Source: Bacteroidales bacterium UBA4116 (GTDB lineage Bacteria; Bacteroidota; Bacteroidia; Bacteroidales; Tannerellaceae). Taken from it: 64,000 nucleotides of DNA. The notes under the pieces are model-generated. The model was not told the DNA's origin and made no database searches. It saw nothing but the letters and a program-made list of their open reading frames with translations. Numbering within the stretch: the first letter of the stretch is position 1; each line of letters begins with the position of its first letter. Both the position numbers and the translations under genes were made by a program. Shown here piece by piece: positions 48,101 to 56,710 of the stretch. The stretch lies in contig DFXE01000020.1 in assembly GCA_002381645.1 (NCBI GenBank), forward strand, positions 445,490 to 509,489, written 5' to 3'.

Positions 48101-48529
48101 TTATTCTTTTGATTTCAACAAATCACGAATTTCCGATAACAACTTTATATCTTCCGGCGGTGCAACAGGTTCTGCAGGCTTCACTTCTTCTTTTTTCCTC
48201 AAGGATGTGATAAATTTCACAAGTAAAAAAATGGCGAAAGCAACAATAATAAAATCAAATGTGACTTGTAAAAAATTTCCATAATTAATCGTAACTGCAG
48301 GTGTAATCTCTTGTCCATTTTCAAAAACGGCATGTTTCAAGGTTATCTTTAAGTCTGTAAAGTTTACCCCTCCGATCAACAAGCCGATAGGAGGCATAAT
48401 AATATCAGCAACAACAGAGGAAACAATTTTACCGAAAGCTCCACCGATAATTATACCGACCGCCATATCGACAACATTCCCCCGCATGGCGAAGGCCTTA
48501 AACTCTTCTAAAAACTTTGCTTTTGCCAT
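48101..48529 (-). CDS. mscL: Large-conductance mechanosensitive channel MscL
   Basis: MscL opens under membrane tension and protects the cell from osmotic shock. The start is taken at 48529, giving MAKAKFLEEFKAFAMRGNVV, the usual N terminus; longer frames up to 48661 would run through the divergent MFS promoter. The 142-residue protein has the pore helix TM1 (VDMAVGIIIGGAFGKIVSSV), the periplasmic loop and TM2 (FDFIIVAFAIFLLVKFI), and a cytoplasmic helix ending DIKLLSEIRDLLKSKE. Length and sequence are normal for the family. Confidence 0.97.
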   Translation of the reverse strand: MAKAKFLEEFKAFAMRGNVVDMAVGIIIGGAFGKIVSSVVADIIMPPIGLLIGGVNFTDLKITLKHAVFENGQEITPAVTINYGNFLQVTFDFIIVAFAIFLLVKFITSLRKKEEVKPAEPVAPPEDIKLLSEIRDLLKSKE

Positions 48530-48578
48530 AATAATATGTGTTTTTTTATTAATAACCGCTAAAATAAACATTTGGTTG

Positions 48579-48586
48579 TATCTTTG
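48579..48586 (+). promoter_or_regulatory. Candidate -7 box for the MFS gene
   Basis: TATCTTTG matches TAnnTTTG, 17 bases before the ATG at 48604. Confidence 0.5.
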
Positions 48587-48603
48587 CCACATTTTTAAAA
48601 AAG

Positions 48604-49809
48604 ATGAATCCAAATCCAACCCAGCAAATAAACGATACAACCTTTGGTATACTTGTATCATTAAGCATTATTCATTGTATGAATGATGCCTTACAATCAA
48701 TCATATCGGCATCTTATCCACTTATTAAAGACGACCTGTTATTGAGTTTTGGTCAAATAGGACTTATTACTTTGGTTTATCAATCATCAGCATCCGTCTT
48801 TCAGCCTTTTGTAGGATTATATTTTGACAAACGCCCCTCCCCCTGGTCTCTACCTATTGGCATGAGTTTTACATTAGTGGGTCTGCTTTCTTTAGCCTAT
48901 GTAACTACTTTCTATTGGGTGCTATGCTCCGTTTTTTTAGTTGGTATAGGTTCATCAACCTTACATCCTGAAGCTTCCAGACTAACATCGCTTGCTTCGG
49001 GGGGAAAACGCGGGCTCGCTCAATCTCTTTTTCAGGTAGGCGGTAATCTGGGGGGAGCATTAGGACCTTTAATGATTGCTTTTCTTGTAGCTCCCTATGG
49101 TAGACAAAACATTGCTTACCTGTCAATCCTTGCATTCATAGCTATTATTGTTATGATGCCGGTTTCAAATTGGTATAAAAAAAGATTATCTTATTTAAAA
49201 GCAGGGACTATAAAAAACAGCATGGATAAAATATCACCGCTACCCATTAACAAAACCATATTTTCTATTGGAATATTATTAGTATTAATTTTTTCCAAAT
49301 ATGTGTATATGGCCAGTTTATCGAGCTATTATACATTTTATCTGATAGATAAATTCCAGGTAAGTGTGCAGACTTCGCAAATACTTTTATTTGTTTTCCT
49401 TATAGCTACTGCAATAGGAACAATGGTTGGCGGACCCATCGGTGATAAAATAGGCAGGAAATATGTAATATGGATTTCTATACTCGGCGCAGCACCTTTT
49501 GCTTTGCTAATGCCGCATATGAGTCTTTTATGGACGGTAATTATGAGTTTCTGCATAGGCCTTACTCTATCTTCTGCATTCCCTGCTATTTTAGTATATG
49601 CCCAGGAACTCCTTCCTTATAAATTAGGTTTAGTTTCCGGATTATTTTTCGGATTTGCATTTGGAATTAGTGGTATAGCATCTGCCGTACTGGGTAAAAT
49701 TGCTGATATATATAGCATTGAAACTGTGTATAATTTAGTTGCATATATGCCATTATTAGGATTAATCACCTGGTTTCTACCTAATTTAAATAAAAAAAAT
49801 AGCATTTAA
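48604..49809 (+). CDS. MFS transporter, fosmidomycin-resistance (Fsr) type
   Basis: This 401-residue inner-membrane protein has about twelve hydrophobic segments and MFS motifs: LYFDKRPSPW between helices 2 and 3, GIGSSTLHPEASRLTSLASG in the region around helix 4 that marks the Fsr group, QSLFQVGGNLGGALGPL in helix 5, and GGPIGDKIGRKYV between helices 8 and 9. Fsr-type pumps export fosmidomycin and other small compounds by proton antiport. Its stop codon overlaps that of the converging acyltransferase gene by three bases. Confidence 0.9.
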   Translation: MNPNPTQQINDTTFGILVSLSIIHCMNDALQSIISASYPLIKDDLLLSFGQIGLITLVYQSSASVFQPFVGLYFDKRPSPWSLPIGMSFTLVGLLSLAYVTTFYWVLCSVFLVGIGSSTLHPEASRLTSLASGGKRGLAQSLFQVGGNLGGALGPLMIAFLVAPYGRQNIAYLSILAFIAIIVMMPVSNWYKKRLSYLKAGTIKNSMDKISPLPINKTIFSIGILLVLIFSKYVYMASLSSYYTFYLIDKFQVSVQTSQILLFVFLIATAIGTMVGGPIGDKIGRKYVIWISILGAAPFALLMPHMSLLWTVIMSFCIGLTLSSAFPAILVYAQELLPYKLGLVSGLFFGFAFGISGIASAVLGKIADIYSIETVYNLVAYMPLLGLITWFLPNLNKKNSI

Positions 49810-50924
49810 ACATTTGCAACTATAGATTCTGCTTTCTTTTTTCTGCCACCGGTAATTATATTCATAAAAGTGGGTATTAATTCCATTCCCAAGTAGAATA
49901 AACCCAGACATAAACCTGTTACGATAGCGGGAATAAGGAAAAATAAAAAGGTAAGAAATAGATCTGATTGGGGTTTAAATGTTTCAAATATATAATTTTT
50001 AATATTTTTCAGCATCCATGGCTCATGTATAGCAAATAAAAAAAAGCTTGCTGAAGACAATGATTTACTTATACTTATGTCTTTTTTTACTATAATCCAC
50101 TTTGCTAAGTTAAAGAAAGAGATGATTCCCAATAATACATTTGTTTGATGAATTAGTGGTATGTACTTATAAAACATTTGAGTGTACAAATCAGCCATTG
50201 TAAATAACACAAAAAACACATAACTTATTTTTTTATACTTCTCAAATTCTTCTAATAAAATCTTGCGATGTAAGCTGAACCAAGCTCCTAAAGAAAAGAA
50301 AAAAACCGCATCCATTTTTAACCCTTGTCTACCGATGTAAGGTATTTGAATAACATATATCCAACAAAAGCACAGTAGTATAAGACCAGGTATCTTAAGA
50401 TATTTTACATACAAATAAACCAAGGGAGATAATAAACTGATAACGATTAAATCTCTTACGAACCAAAATTGATAAGCTGCAGGAAAATACCATCCTCCAA
50501 ACTCCACCAAATTCCAGAAAGCTCTTAAAACATTTACTAAATTGTATTCCAAATCAAAAAGAGAAAAACCCAAAAGACACGTTGCATTCCAATACAGATA
50601 AGGAATTAGCAAACTCTTAATCCTTTTTTTTATCTTTTGTTTATAAATATCCTCATTGAAATTTATCTTATAAAAGAAAAAATACCCCGAAATCATAAAA
50701 AAAAACGGGACTCGTAATCCTCCTATTATTTTAGCAAAAAATAAACTTGTAGTATAAAATATGGGATAATTTAAATTATTAACATTAATTGCCTCACCAT
50801 CTATTTTTATTGTCGTACCATAATTATGCATGAATACAACACTTACAATCAACACAAATCGTAATAGATTTATTATATTTGATTGTATATCTTCATTTGC
50901 CATAAATACAAAATAATTAGTCAA
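49806..50924 (-). CDS. Acyltransferase family 3 membrane protein
   Basis: This 372-residue protein is an integral membrane acyltransferase of the OafA/NodX type, which acetylates or succinylates surface sugars. About ten hydrophobic segments are seen. VVFMHNYGT near residue 34 holds the early catalytic-type histidine, VPFFFMISGYFFFYK near 75 is the typical second helix, and the FWFVRDLIVISLLSPLVYL region near 155 is also characteristic. A second possible start is ATG at 50903. It is AT-rich. The natural acceptor is unknown, but capsule or LPS is likely. Confidence 0.88.
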   Translation of the reverse strand: MTNYFVFMANEDIQSNIINLLRFVLIVSVVFMHNYGTTIKIDGEAINVNNLNYPIFYTTSLFFAKIIGGLRVPFFFMISGYFFFYKINFNEDIYKQKIKKRIKSLLIPYLYWNATCLLGFSLFDLEYNLVNVLRAFWNLVEFGGWYFPAAYQFWFVRDLIVISLLSPLVYLYVKYLKIPGLILLCFCWIYVIQIPYIGRQGLKMDAVFFFSLGAWFSLHRKILLEEFEKYKKISYVFFVLFTMADLYTQMFYKYIPLIHQTNVLLGIISFFNLAKWIIVKKDISISKSLSSASFFLFAIHEPWMLKNIKNYIFETFKPQSDLFLTFLFFLIPAIVTGLCLGLFYLGMELIPTFMNIITGGRKKKAESIVANV

Positions 50925-51221
50925 AAATTATTTTTTTAAAATAGCAAATTAAGATAAAAATATTCAAAAATAAAAATATTGCTTTATTTTTATAAAATCA
51001 TAAAAATAATCAAGAAAATATATTATATAAATTATTATTATATGTTTAAATACAATATTATATATTTAAGCATATAAAATGAATAAAATTGTTTTTTGTT
51101 TTAATAAAATTATACATTACTACATTTTCAATAAAATAGTATAATTGGAATAAATATGAATTATATTTTTTATTTATACTAATTCGTAGTAAGGTTTATT
51201 ATAATCAGTCTCGTTTATTCT
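50925..51221. other. Very AT-rich intergenic region
   Basis: This stretch between the ABC-F stop and the acyltransferase start holds no gene. TATATGTTTAAATA at 51039-51052 pairs with TATTTAAGCATATA at 51063-51076 with one mismatch, a possible weak terminator for the ABC-F gene. Confidence 0.5.
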
Positions 51222-52811
51222 TTACATTGTAATATATTGTATTATATTTATTTGATTTAAAAAATAGGAATCATGTGACACAACAAGTATACTACCTTGA
51301 TAATTTTTAATAACACTCGTTAATATCTGGGTATTTTCGATATCAAGATTGTTAGTAGGTTCATCCAAGATAATCATGTCAGGGGATTTATTACCAACTA
51401 ATAAACAACAAAGCATCAATCGCATTTTTTCACCTCCGCTAAGGTTTTCGCATTTATTATTCCAAACATGATGAGGGAAAAGAAAACGGTTTAATAATGT
51501 TTTTAACTCATGATCGGATAAATTCGATTTATTATATTTCTCTATCTGTTCCAATAAACTATACTCATTACAGATAAGAGAATATTCCTGATCTATATAT
51601 ATGTATTCAAAATCTGCATATGTAAGTTGACCGGTTACAGGAGTTAATTGTCCGGTTATCATTTTTACTAATGTAGTTTTGCCTGAGCCATTTTTTCCCT
51701 GCAAAGATAAACGATCACCACTCCTGATTTTAAAAGAAACGGATTTATCCCATAATTTCTCCTTACCATAACTGTAATTTATATCTATAGCCGTGACAAG
51801 TATTTTCCCGGTATGGAGGAAAGACGGATTTATATCCAATTTCATCAAACGATTATCAGGTATACTATTTTGGATCTTTTTGATATTTTCTTTTAGAATA
51901 TTCATCTTATCACCATGTACTTCTTTTAGCTTTGCTGTGCTCTTTTCAGCTCTATCTTTCAATGTATTCATCATAATGCGTGGAATCCCCTTTTTTTCAC
52001 CTCGCTTTTTTCCTCTCATATCTTCCCGTTGTTTTCGTTCCGCTGTTTCACGGGCCAGTTTTTTTGCTGCGCGAAGTTCTTTATCTTTATCTTCCAAAGA
52101 AGCATGCAAAGCACTCAATTGTATTTCTTTTTGTTCTTTGTAAAAATCATAATTACCACCATAAGCAATTATACCTTTTGCAGATAATTCAAAAATAAAA
52201 GGTAATGTATTCAACAATGTTATATCATGACTGACAATTATAAAGGTAGAATGAGTAGAATCAATAAATGTATAAAGCTTTTTCCTACTATACAAATCAA
52301 GATGATTAGTAGGCTCATCCATTAAGATGATTGAGGGTGAGTGAATTAATATGCCTGAAAGAAAAACTTTAGTTTTCTCTCCACCGCTTAAAGTATACAT
52401 TAGTTGATCAAGTTGAATATGCTCAAGTCCCCACCAGAATAAAGCGCCAAGGCTTCTTTCCATAACAGTCCAGTCATCATTCAGAATAGAATAATTCTCT
52501 ATCGATGGATCACCACTTTCAATAGCTTTAAGCGCTTCAATTTTATTCTCAACTCCTAAAGCAGATGCAACGGTCATATCATTATATTGACCGAAATGCT
52601 GGGGGACATAATACGGAATAGAAGTACAAACTATTTCTCCGGCAGAAGGAATAAGCTGGCTCCCAATAATACGTAAAAGTGTGGACTTACCAGATCCGTT
52701 ATTACCTACCAAACCTACTTTCTGGTTTTTATTTACAACCAAAGACACACCATCGAATAAAGTTTCTTTATCCGGATGTATATAACTAACATCGTTTAAT
52801 GTAATACTCAT
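51222..52811 (-). CDS. ABC-F family ATPase (ribosome-acting type)
   Basis: This soluble protein has two ABC ATPase domains and no membrane segments, as in ABC-F proteins that bind the ribosomal E site. The start is set at 52811 (MSITLNDVSYIHPDKETLF); an ATG six codons upstream lies inside a hairpin. Domain 1 has GNNGSGKSTLL, LSGGEKTKVFLSG and ILMDEPTNHLD. A charged linker at about residues 215-310 (KKLARETAERKQREDM) would reach the peptidyl-transferase centre. Domain 2 has GKNGSGKTTLVKM, LSGGEKMRLMLC and IILDEPTNNLD. An attenuator-like leader upstream suggests antibiotic-responsive control, typical of resistance ABC-F genes; which drug is unknown. Confidence 0.88.
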   Translation of the reverse strand: MSITLNDVSYIHPDKETLFDGVSLVVNKNQKVGLVGNNGSGKSTLLRIIGSQLIPSAGEIVCTSIPYYVPQHFGQYNDMTVASALGVENKIEALKAIESGDPSIENYSILNDDWTVMERSLGALFWWGLEHIQLDQLMYTLSGGEKTKVFLSGILIHSPSIILMDEPTNHLDLYSRKKLYTFIDSTHSTFIIVSHDITLLNTLPFIFELSAKGIIAYGGNYDFYKEQKEIQLSALHASLEDKDKELRAAKKLARETAERKQREDMRGKKRGEKKGIPRIMMNTLKDRAEKSTAKLKEVHGDKMNILKENIKKIQNSIPDNRLMKLDINPSFLHTGKILVTAIDINYSYGKEKLWDKSVSFKIRSGDRLSLQGKNGSGKTTLVKMITGQLTPVTGQLTYADFEYIYIDQEYSLICNEYSLLEQIEKYNKSNLSDHELKTLLNRFLFPHHVWNNKCENLSGGEKMRLMLCCLLVGNKSPDMIILDEPTNNLDIENTQILTSVIKNYQGSILVVSHDSYFLNQINIIQYITM

Positions 52812-52962
52812 AAAAAAAGGAAAAGGCATGTGCTTATGTTCAGCAATATGCAGGTTATCTAATAAATAAATGATTGTTACGGCAGAGCGCCGGATAATGA
52901 AATGTTGGCTGAGCCAATTTTATTTACTTAGATATTCTCATTGGAGTAATTATGAAATTGAA
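52812..52962 (-). promoter_or_regulatory. Candidate attenuator leader of the ABC-F gene
   Basis: On the minus strand, a start near 52962 is followed by a short frame MRISK-stop (52941-52924), hairpin TTGGC-TCA-GCCAA (52917-52905), hairpin CGGC-GCTCT-GCCG (52892-52880), and then a stem made of GCAT/ATGC and TGCT/AGCA arms (52851-52826) followed by CTTTTCCTTTTTTT right up to the ATG at 52811. The last element looks like an intrinsic terminator placed directly before the gene. No folding program was run. Confidence 0.5.
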
Positions 52963-52965
52963 TTG

Positions 52966-52973
52966 CAAAGATA
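52966..52973 (-). promoter_or_regulatory. Candidate -7 box for the ABC-F leader
   Basis: The minus strand reads TATCTTTG, a TAnnTTTG match, giving a leader of about 150 bases before the ABC-F start codon. Confidence 0.5.
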
Positions 52974-53026
52974 GTAAATAATTCTTTACATATGTTTCGT
53001 ATGAAAAAATGATTCGATATAATTTA

Positions 53027-53034
53027 TATCTTTG
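53027..53034 (+). promoter_or_regulatory. Candidate -7 box for the TPR-protein gene
   Basis: TATCTTTG matches TAnnTTTG. Transcription would start near 53038, leaving a leader of about 100 bases before the ATG at 53141. Confidence 0.5.
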
Positions 53035-53050
53035 TCTTTGTTCTGATAGT

Positions 53051-53116
53051 ATGAAACGAGCCGGTAATAACTATTTACACCGACGGCGATTGATAAACTT
53101 ACTGCGAGTTTCATAA
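53051..53116 (+). CDS. Possible 21-residue leader peptide
   Basis: An ATG 13 bases after the predicted transcription start opens a frame MKRAGNNYLHRRRLINLL plus three residues, ending at TAA 53114-53116, 24 bases before the TPR-protein start. The peptide is strongly basic. ATGAAAC at its start (53051-53057) is inverted as GTTTCAT at its end (53108-53114), so start and stop regions could pair in the RNA. It may be a translated regulatory leader; chance cannot be excluded. Confidence 0.35.
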   Translation: MKRAGNNYLHRRRLINLLRVS

Positions 53117-53140
53117 CTACTTTTTTAAATATTTACTTAT

Positions 53141-54877
53141 ATGAAAAAGATGATGAAGAAAATAATTCTGCTTTTTTTTGCTTGTAACCTTTGCTTATCC
53201 GGATTTTCCCAGAATGCTCCGAAATGGATGGAGAAAATAAAAAAAGCTGTTATCATCATAACAACTTATGATAAAGAAGACAGGAAGATAAATTCCACCA
53301 ACGGTTTCTTTGTTAATGAAAACGGCGAGGCTTTATCTGGGTATGGCATTTTTAGCGGAGCATACAGGGCAACCGTTACTGATAATGACGGAAATACTTA
53401 TCCGATCGCTTCTATTATTGGTGCCGATGATTTATATGATGTCATCAAATTCAAAGTGAATGTTCCGAAAAAAGTTGTTTTCCTCCCTTTAGCCTCCGAA
53501 CCGATGACTTCCGGAGTACCGGCCTATATCCTTCCCTATTCTACGGGAAAAACAACAAAGTTTAAGCAAGGTACGATCAGTGAAGTAAGCAAATTAAAAG
53601 ATCCTTATAGTTATTACAAGATAAGTTTTCCGCTGGAAGATGGATTTGAAAATGCACCTCTACTCCTATCTTCCGGCCAGGTATTCGGCCTTGCACAGGA
53701 TGATGCTTCCGGTAAAAAAGAAAGTTCTTATGCCGTCTCCGCCGGATATGTTAACTCTTTACAGCAGTCTACAGCAGATGTATTCAACAGTGTGTACACA
53801 AAAATAGGAATCCGGAAAGCTTGGCCTGGAGATATTGAACAAGCTTCCATTTCCTTATTCCTTGCTGCTAATTCGCAGGATGCAAAAACATATCTGGAAA
53901 CGATAAACGATTTTATTGCCACATTTCCGAATGCAGAAGACGGCTACCTCAGCAGAGCGTCACATTATGCTAATAACCGCAAGGCATTATCCTCCGTTCC
54001 TGCCGATGAAGCGAATTACCTGAATATGGCTCTTGCTGATATACATAACGCTTCTAAATTTAGTAAAAACAAAGGTGATGTCTACTATAACCAGGCCAAA
54101 CTCATTTACAACGTTGCAATTAACGACACAACAATTACAGATAATAACTGGACATTGGGCGCAGCGCTTGCCTCGATAGTAAAGGCCATTGACGAAGAAG
54201 ATTTACCTGTTTACAGACAATTGGAAGGTGATATTTACTTTTATATGAGAGAATTTTCCCAAGCATATGCATCTTATATGAAAGTTAACAACAGCAACCT
54301 CGCTTCGCCTTCTTCATATTATATAACAGCAAAAACACTCGAAAACATTTCCGGGGCACAAATCAGCGATATCATACAAATGATAGATAGTGCAATCTCT
54401 AAAATGGGAGATCCAATGCCAGCTGAAGCCGCTCCCTATATCCTGGAACGAATCGAATATAAAAACCGGCTATCCTTATTCAAAGAGGCATTGGCAGATT
54501 TCGATCTGTATTATACGTTGATGAACGGACAAGTAAACGATAGCTACTATTATTATCGTGAACAGGCAAAATTCAGGTCGGGTGATATGGAAGGAGCGTT
54601 AGCCGATATACAGGAGGCTATAAAAAGGAACGGACAATCTCCCGATTATTTTGCGGAAGAAGCTGCTGTGTATGTCCGTCAGCAAAAATATAACGATGCG
54701 TTGGCAAGCGTGCAAAAAGCATTGGAACTTGCGCCCGACTTTGGGGCATGCTACCGCTTGCAAGGCATATGCTATGTAAGATTAAATAAAAAAACAGAAG
54801 CTTGCGAATCATTCAATAAATCAAAAGAATTAAACGATCCGCTTGCCGACAGGTTAATTAAAGAACATTGTAAATAA
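53141..54877 (+). CDS. Exported TPR protein with degenerate trypsin-like N-terminal domain
   Basis: This 578-residue protein has a signal peptide (about residues 1-24) and two parts. Residues about 30-220 follow the pattern of a trypsin/HtrA-like fold (STNGFFVNENGEALSGYGIF, DDLYDVIKFKV), but the catalytic histidine position reads Gly in SGYGI and no GNSGSP serine motif is found. Residues about 240-575 are TPR-like helical repeats, clearest near the end (PDYFAEEAAVYVRQQKYNDA, ALELAPDFGACYRLQGICYV). It is likely a periplasmic scaffold rather than a protease. A small exported protein gene begins at the very next base after the stop codon. Confidence 0.8.
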   Translation: MKKMMKKIILLFFACNLCLSGFSQNAPKWMEKIKKAVIIITTYDKEDRKINSTNGFFVNENGEALSGYGIFSGAYRATVTDNDGNTYPIASIIGADDLYDVIKFKVNVPKKVVFLPLASEPMTSGVPAYILPYSTGKTTKFKQGTISEVSKLKDPYSYYKISFPLEDGFENAPLLLSSGQVFGLAQDDASGKKESSYAVSAGYVNSLQQSTADVFNSVYTKIGIRKAWPGDIEQASISLFLAANSQDAKTYLETINDFIATFPNAEDGYLSRASHYANNRKALSSVPADEANYLNMALADIHNASKFSKNKGDVYYNQAKLIYNVAINDTTITDNNWTLGAALASIVKAIDEEDLPVYRQLEGDIYFYMREFSQAYASYMKVNNSNLASPSSYYITAKTLENISGAQISDIIQMIDSAISKMGDPMPAEAAPYILERIEYKNRLSLFKEALADFDLYYTLMNGQVNDSYYYYREQAKFRSGDMEGALADIQEAIKRNGQSPDYFAEEAAVYVRQQKYNDALASVQKALELAPDFGACYRLQGICYVRLNKKTEACESFNKSKELNDPLADRLIKEHCK

Positions 54878-55312
54878 ATGAAAAAGTTATTATTAATAAG
54901 CATTTTAGCAATTACATGCATGTTTACGGCTATAAGCAACGGAAAACAACTGAATGTTTACGAAACGCATCAGACGGAAGTAACATTACAGGATAAACCT
55001 TTATCGGAGATAAAAAAACTTATCAACGGCAGGTGGGAATTGGTAACAGGACAAAACTCCCGTGAACTCAATGAATTTGAAAAGACTTTTATCGAATTCA
55101 AAGGAGATGATTATGTTTGGATTGAAGACGGTGTTGCTGAAAAGGGAAAACTGAACTGGAGGAAAGCGCCTGCCGGAAACGGAAATGAAGTTTACATTAT
55201 GGATGCTTTTTATGCAGAGTTTCCCTCTTATCCCATATCCGTAAAAGGAGATACATTATTTATACAAGACTGTACGGCGACCGCTTATAAATATACACTT
55301 GTTAGAAAATAA
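54878..55312 (+). CDS. Small exported protein of unknown function (lipocalin-like)
   Basis: This 144-residue protein has a signal peptide (about residues 1-22) and a mature region with INGRWELVTGQNSREL, FIEFKGDDYVWIEDG and a closing strand TATAYKYTLVRK. The W-E-L start and alternating strands resemble the short lipocalin-like domains common in Bacteroidetes, but no decisive motif is present. It starts directly after the TPR-protein stop codon, so the two are co-transcribed and may work together in the periplasm. Confidence 0.7.
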   Translation: MKKLLLISILAITCMFTAISNGKQLNVYETHQTEVTLQDKPLSEIKKLINGRWELVTGQNSRELNEFEKTFIEFKGDDYVWIEDGVAEKGKLNWRKAPAGNGNEVYIMDAFYAEFPSYPISVKGDTLFIQDCTATAYKYTLVRK

Positions 55313-55345
55313 CCCTTTATTCACACAAATATCACGATAAAACCT

Positions 55346-55353
55346 TACTTTTG
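55346..55353 (+). promoter_or_regulatory. Candidate -7 box for the his genes
   Basis: TACTTTTG matches TAnnTTTG, 26 bases before the hisH ATG. No -33 element is clear. Confidence 0.5.
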
Positions 55354-55379
55354 CGACAGAATTCAACGAAAATAAGAAA

Positions 55380-55970
55380 ATGGATATAGCCATTGTAAAA
55401 TATAATGCCGGTAATATATATTCGGTTGATTATGCTTTAAAACGTTTAGGAATAGTGCCGGTAATCACTGCTGATCTGGAAACCTTATCTAAAGCCGATA
55501 AAGTAATATTCCCGGGTGTTGGTGAGGCCGGTACTACAATGGAGCATCTTCGGAGAACAAAACTCGACCAGGTAATCCGGGGATTAAAACAACCTGTATT
55601 GGGAATTTGCCTGGGAATGCAGCTGATGTGCCGTTTTTCTGAAGAAGGCAATGCGAGCTGCCTTGATATTTTCAACATAGATGTGAAACGTTTTATATCA
55701 AAAAAACATGAAGATAAAATCCCTCATATGGGATGGAATACCATCTCAAGTGTAAACGGAAATCTTTTTAATAAAGAGATGGAAGAGCAATTTGTTTATT
55801 TTGTGCATAGTTATTATGTGCCTGAGAATGAATATACTGCGGCAACAACAAATTATATCCTTCCATTTAGTGCGGCATTAAAGAAAGATAATTTTTATGC
55901 CACACAATTCCACCCCGAAAAAAGCGGAACAGTAGGAGAACAAATTTTGAAAAACTTTCTTAATATATAA
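55380..55970 (+). CDS. hisH: Imidazole glycerol phosphate synthase, glutamine amidotransferase subunit
   Basis: HisH releases ammonia from glutamine and channels it to HisF in histidine synthesis. The 196-residue protein has the class I triad: Cys77 in GICLGMQLMC, and His178 and Glu180 in FHPEKSG. The opening IVKYNAGNIYSVDYAL and KVIFPGVGEAGT are typical. It is the first of four his genes with small gaps (hisH-hisA-hisF-hisIE). hisG, hisD, hisC and hisB are not in the window. Confidence 0.97.
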   Translation: MDIAIVKYNAGNIYSVDYALKRLGIVPVITADLETLSKADKVIFPGVGEAGTTMEHLRRTKLDQVIRGLKQPVLGICLGMQLMCRFSEEGNASCLDIFNIDVKRFISKKHEDKIPHMGWNTISSVNGNLFNKEMEEQFVYFVHSYYVPENEYTAATTNYILPFSAALKKDNFYATQFHPEKSGTVGEQILKNFLNI

Positions 55971-55977
55971 TACCCTT

Positions 55978-56697
55978 ATGATTGAACTGATTCCGGCTAT
56001 TGACCTTATCGACGGCAAATGTGTACGGTTGACAAAGGGCGACTATTCCACAAAAAAGATATATAATGAAGATCCGCTGGAAGTCGCCAGGATGTTTGAA
56101 GACCATGGTATACGCCGCCTTCATTTAGTTGATCTGGACGGAGCTCGTGCAGGTAAAATAATTAATTACCGTATATTGGAGAAAATAGCTACCCGTACAT
56201 CATTGATCATCGATTTCGGAGGTGGAATCAAACACGAAGATGATCTGGAGATTGCATTTGAAAGTGGTGCGGAAATGATTACCGGCGGCAGCATTGCTGT
56301 GAAGAATCCGGAACAATTTACTTCATGGATCTTAAAATTTGGAAGTGAAAAGATTATCCTCGGTGCCGATGCAAAAGATAATAAAATTGCAGTAAGCGGC
56401 TGGGAAGAAACAACCGATACCGAACTTATTCCTTTCATAAAGGATTATTATGATAAAGGGATCAGGAAAGTAATCAGTACGGATATTAGCCGCGACGGTA
56501 TGCTGGAAGGTCCCTCAGTGGATATGTATAAAGAAATCAGAAAAGAACTGCCGTTTATTTATCTGATTGCAAGTGGAGGAGTCAGTTCGATTGATGATAT
56601 TATAAAACTGGAAGAATCAGGAATTCCTGCGGTGATCTTCGGTAAGGCTATTTATGAAGGGCGTATCCCGTTAAAAGAATTGATCCGCTTCACTTAA
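55978..56697 (+). CDS. hisA: ProFAR isomerase HisA
   Basis: HisA isomerises the aminoaldose ProFAR to the ketose PRFAR, fourth step of histidine synthesis. The 239-residue TIM barrel has IPAIDLIDGKCVRLTKGDY at the start (Asp9), the phosphate-binding FGGGIKHEDD near residue 80 and IASGGVSSIDDI near 200, and the second acid in STDISRDGMLEGPS near 165. It starts seven bases after hisH and precedes hisF by 13 bases. Confidence 0.97.
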   Translation: MIELIPAIDLIDGKCVRLTKGDYSTKKIYNEDPLEVARMFEDHGIRRLHLVDLDGARAGKIINYRILEKIATRTSLIIDFGGGIKHEDDLEIAFESGAEMITGGSIAVKNPEQFTSWILKFGSEKIILGADAKDNKIAVSGWEETTDTELIPFIKDYYDKGIRKVISTDISRDGMLEGPSVDMYKEIRKELPFIYLIASGGVSSIDDIIKLEESGIPAVIFGKAIYEGRIPLKELIRFT

Positions 56698-56710
56698 AAA
56701 AACAATATAT

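Noticed and set aside
48530..48661. A longer N terminus for MscL
   Set aside because: MAKAKFLEEFKAFAMRG at 48529 is the conserved start, and the extension would overlap the divergent MFS gene.
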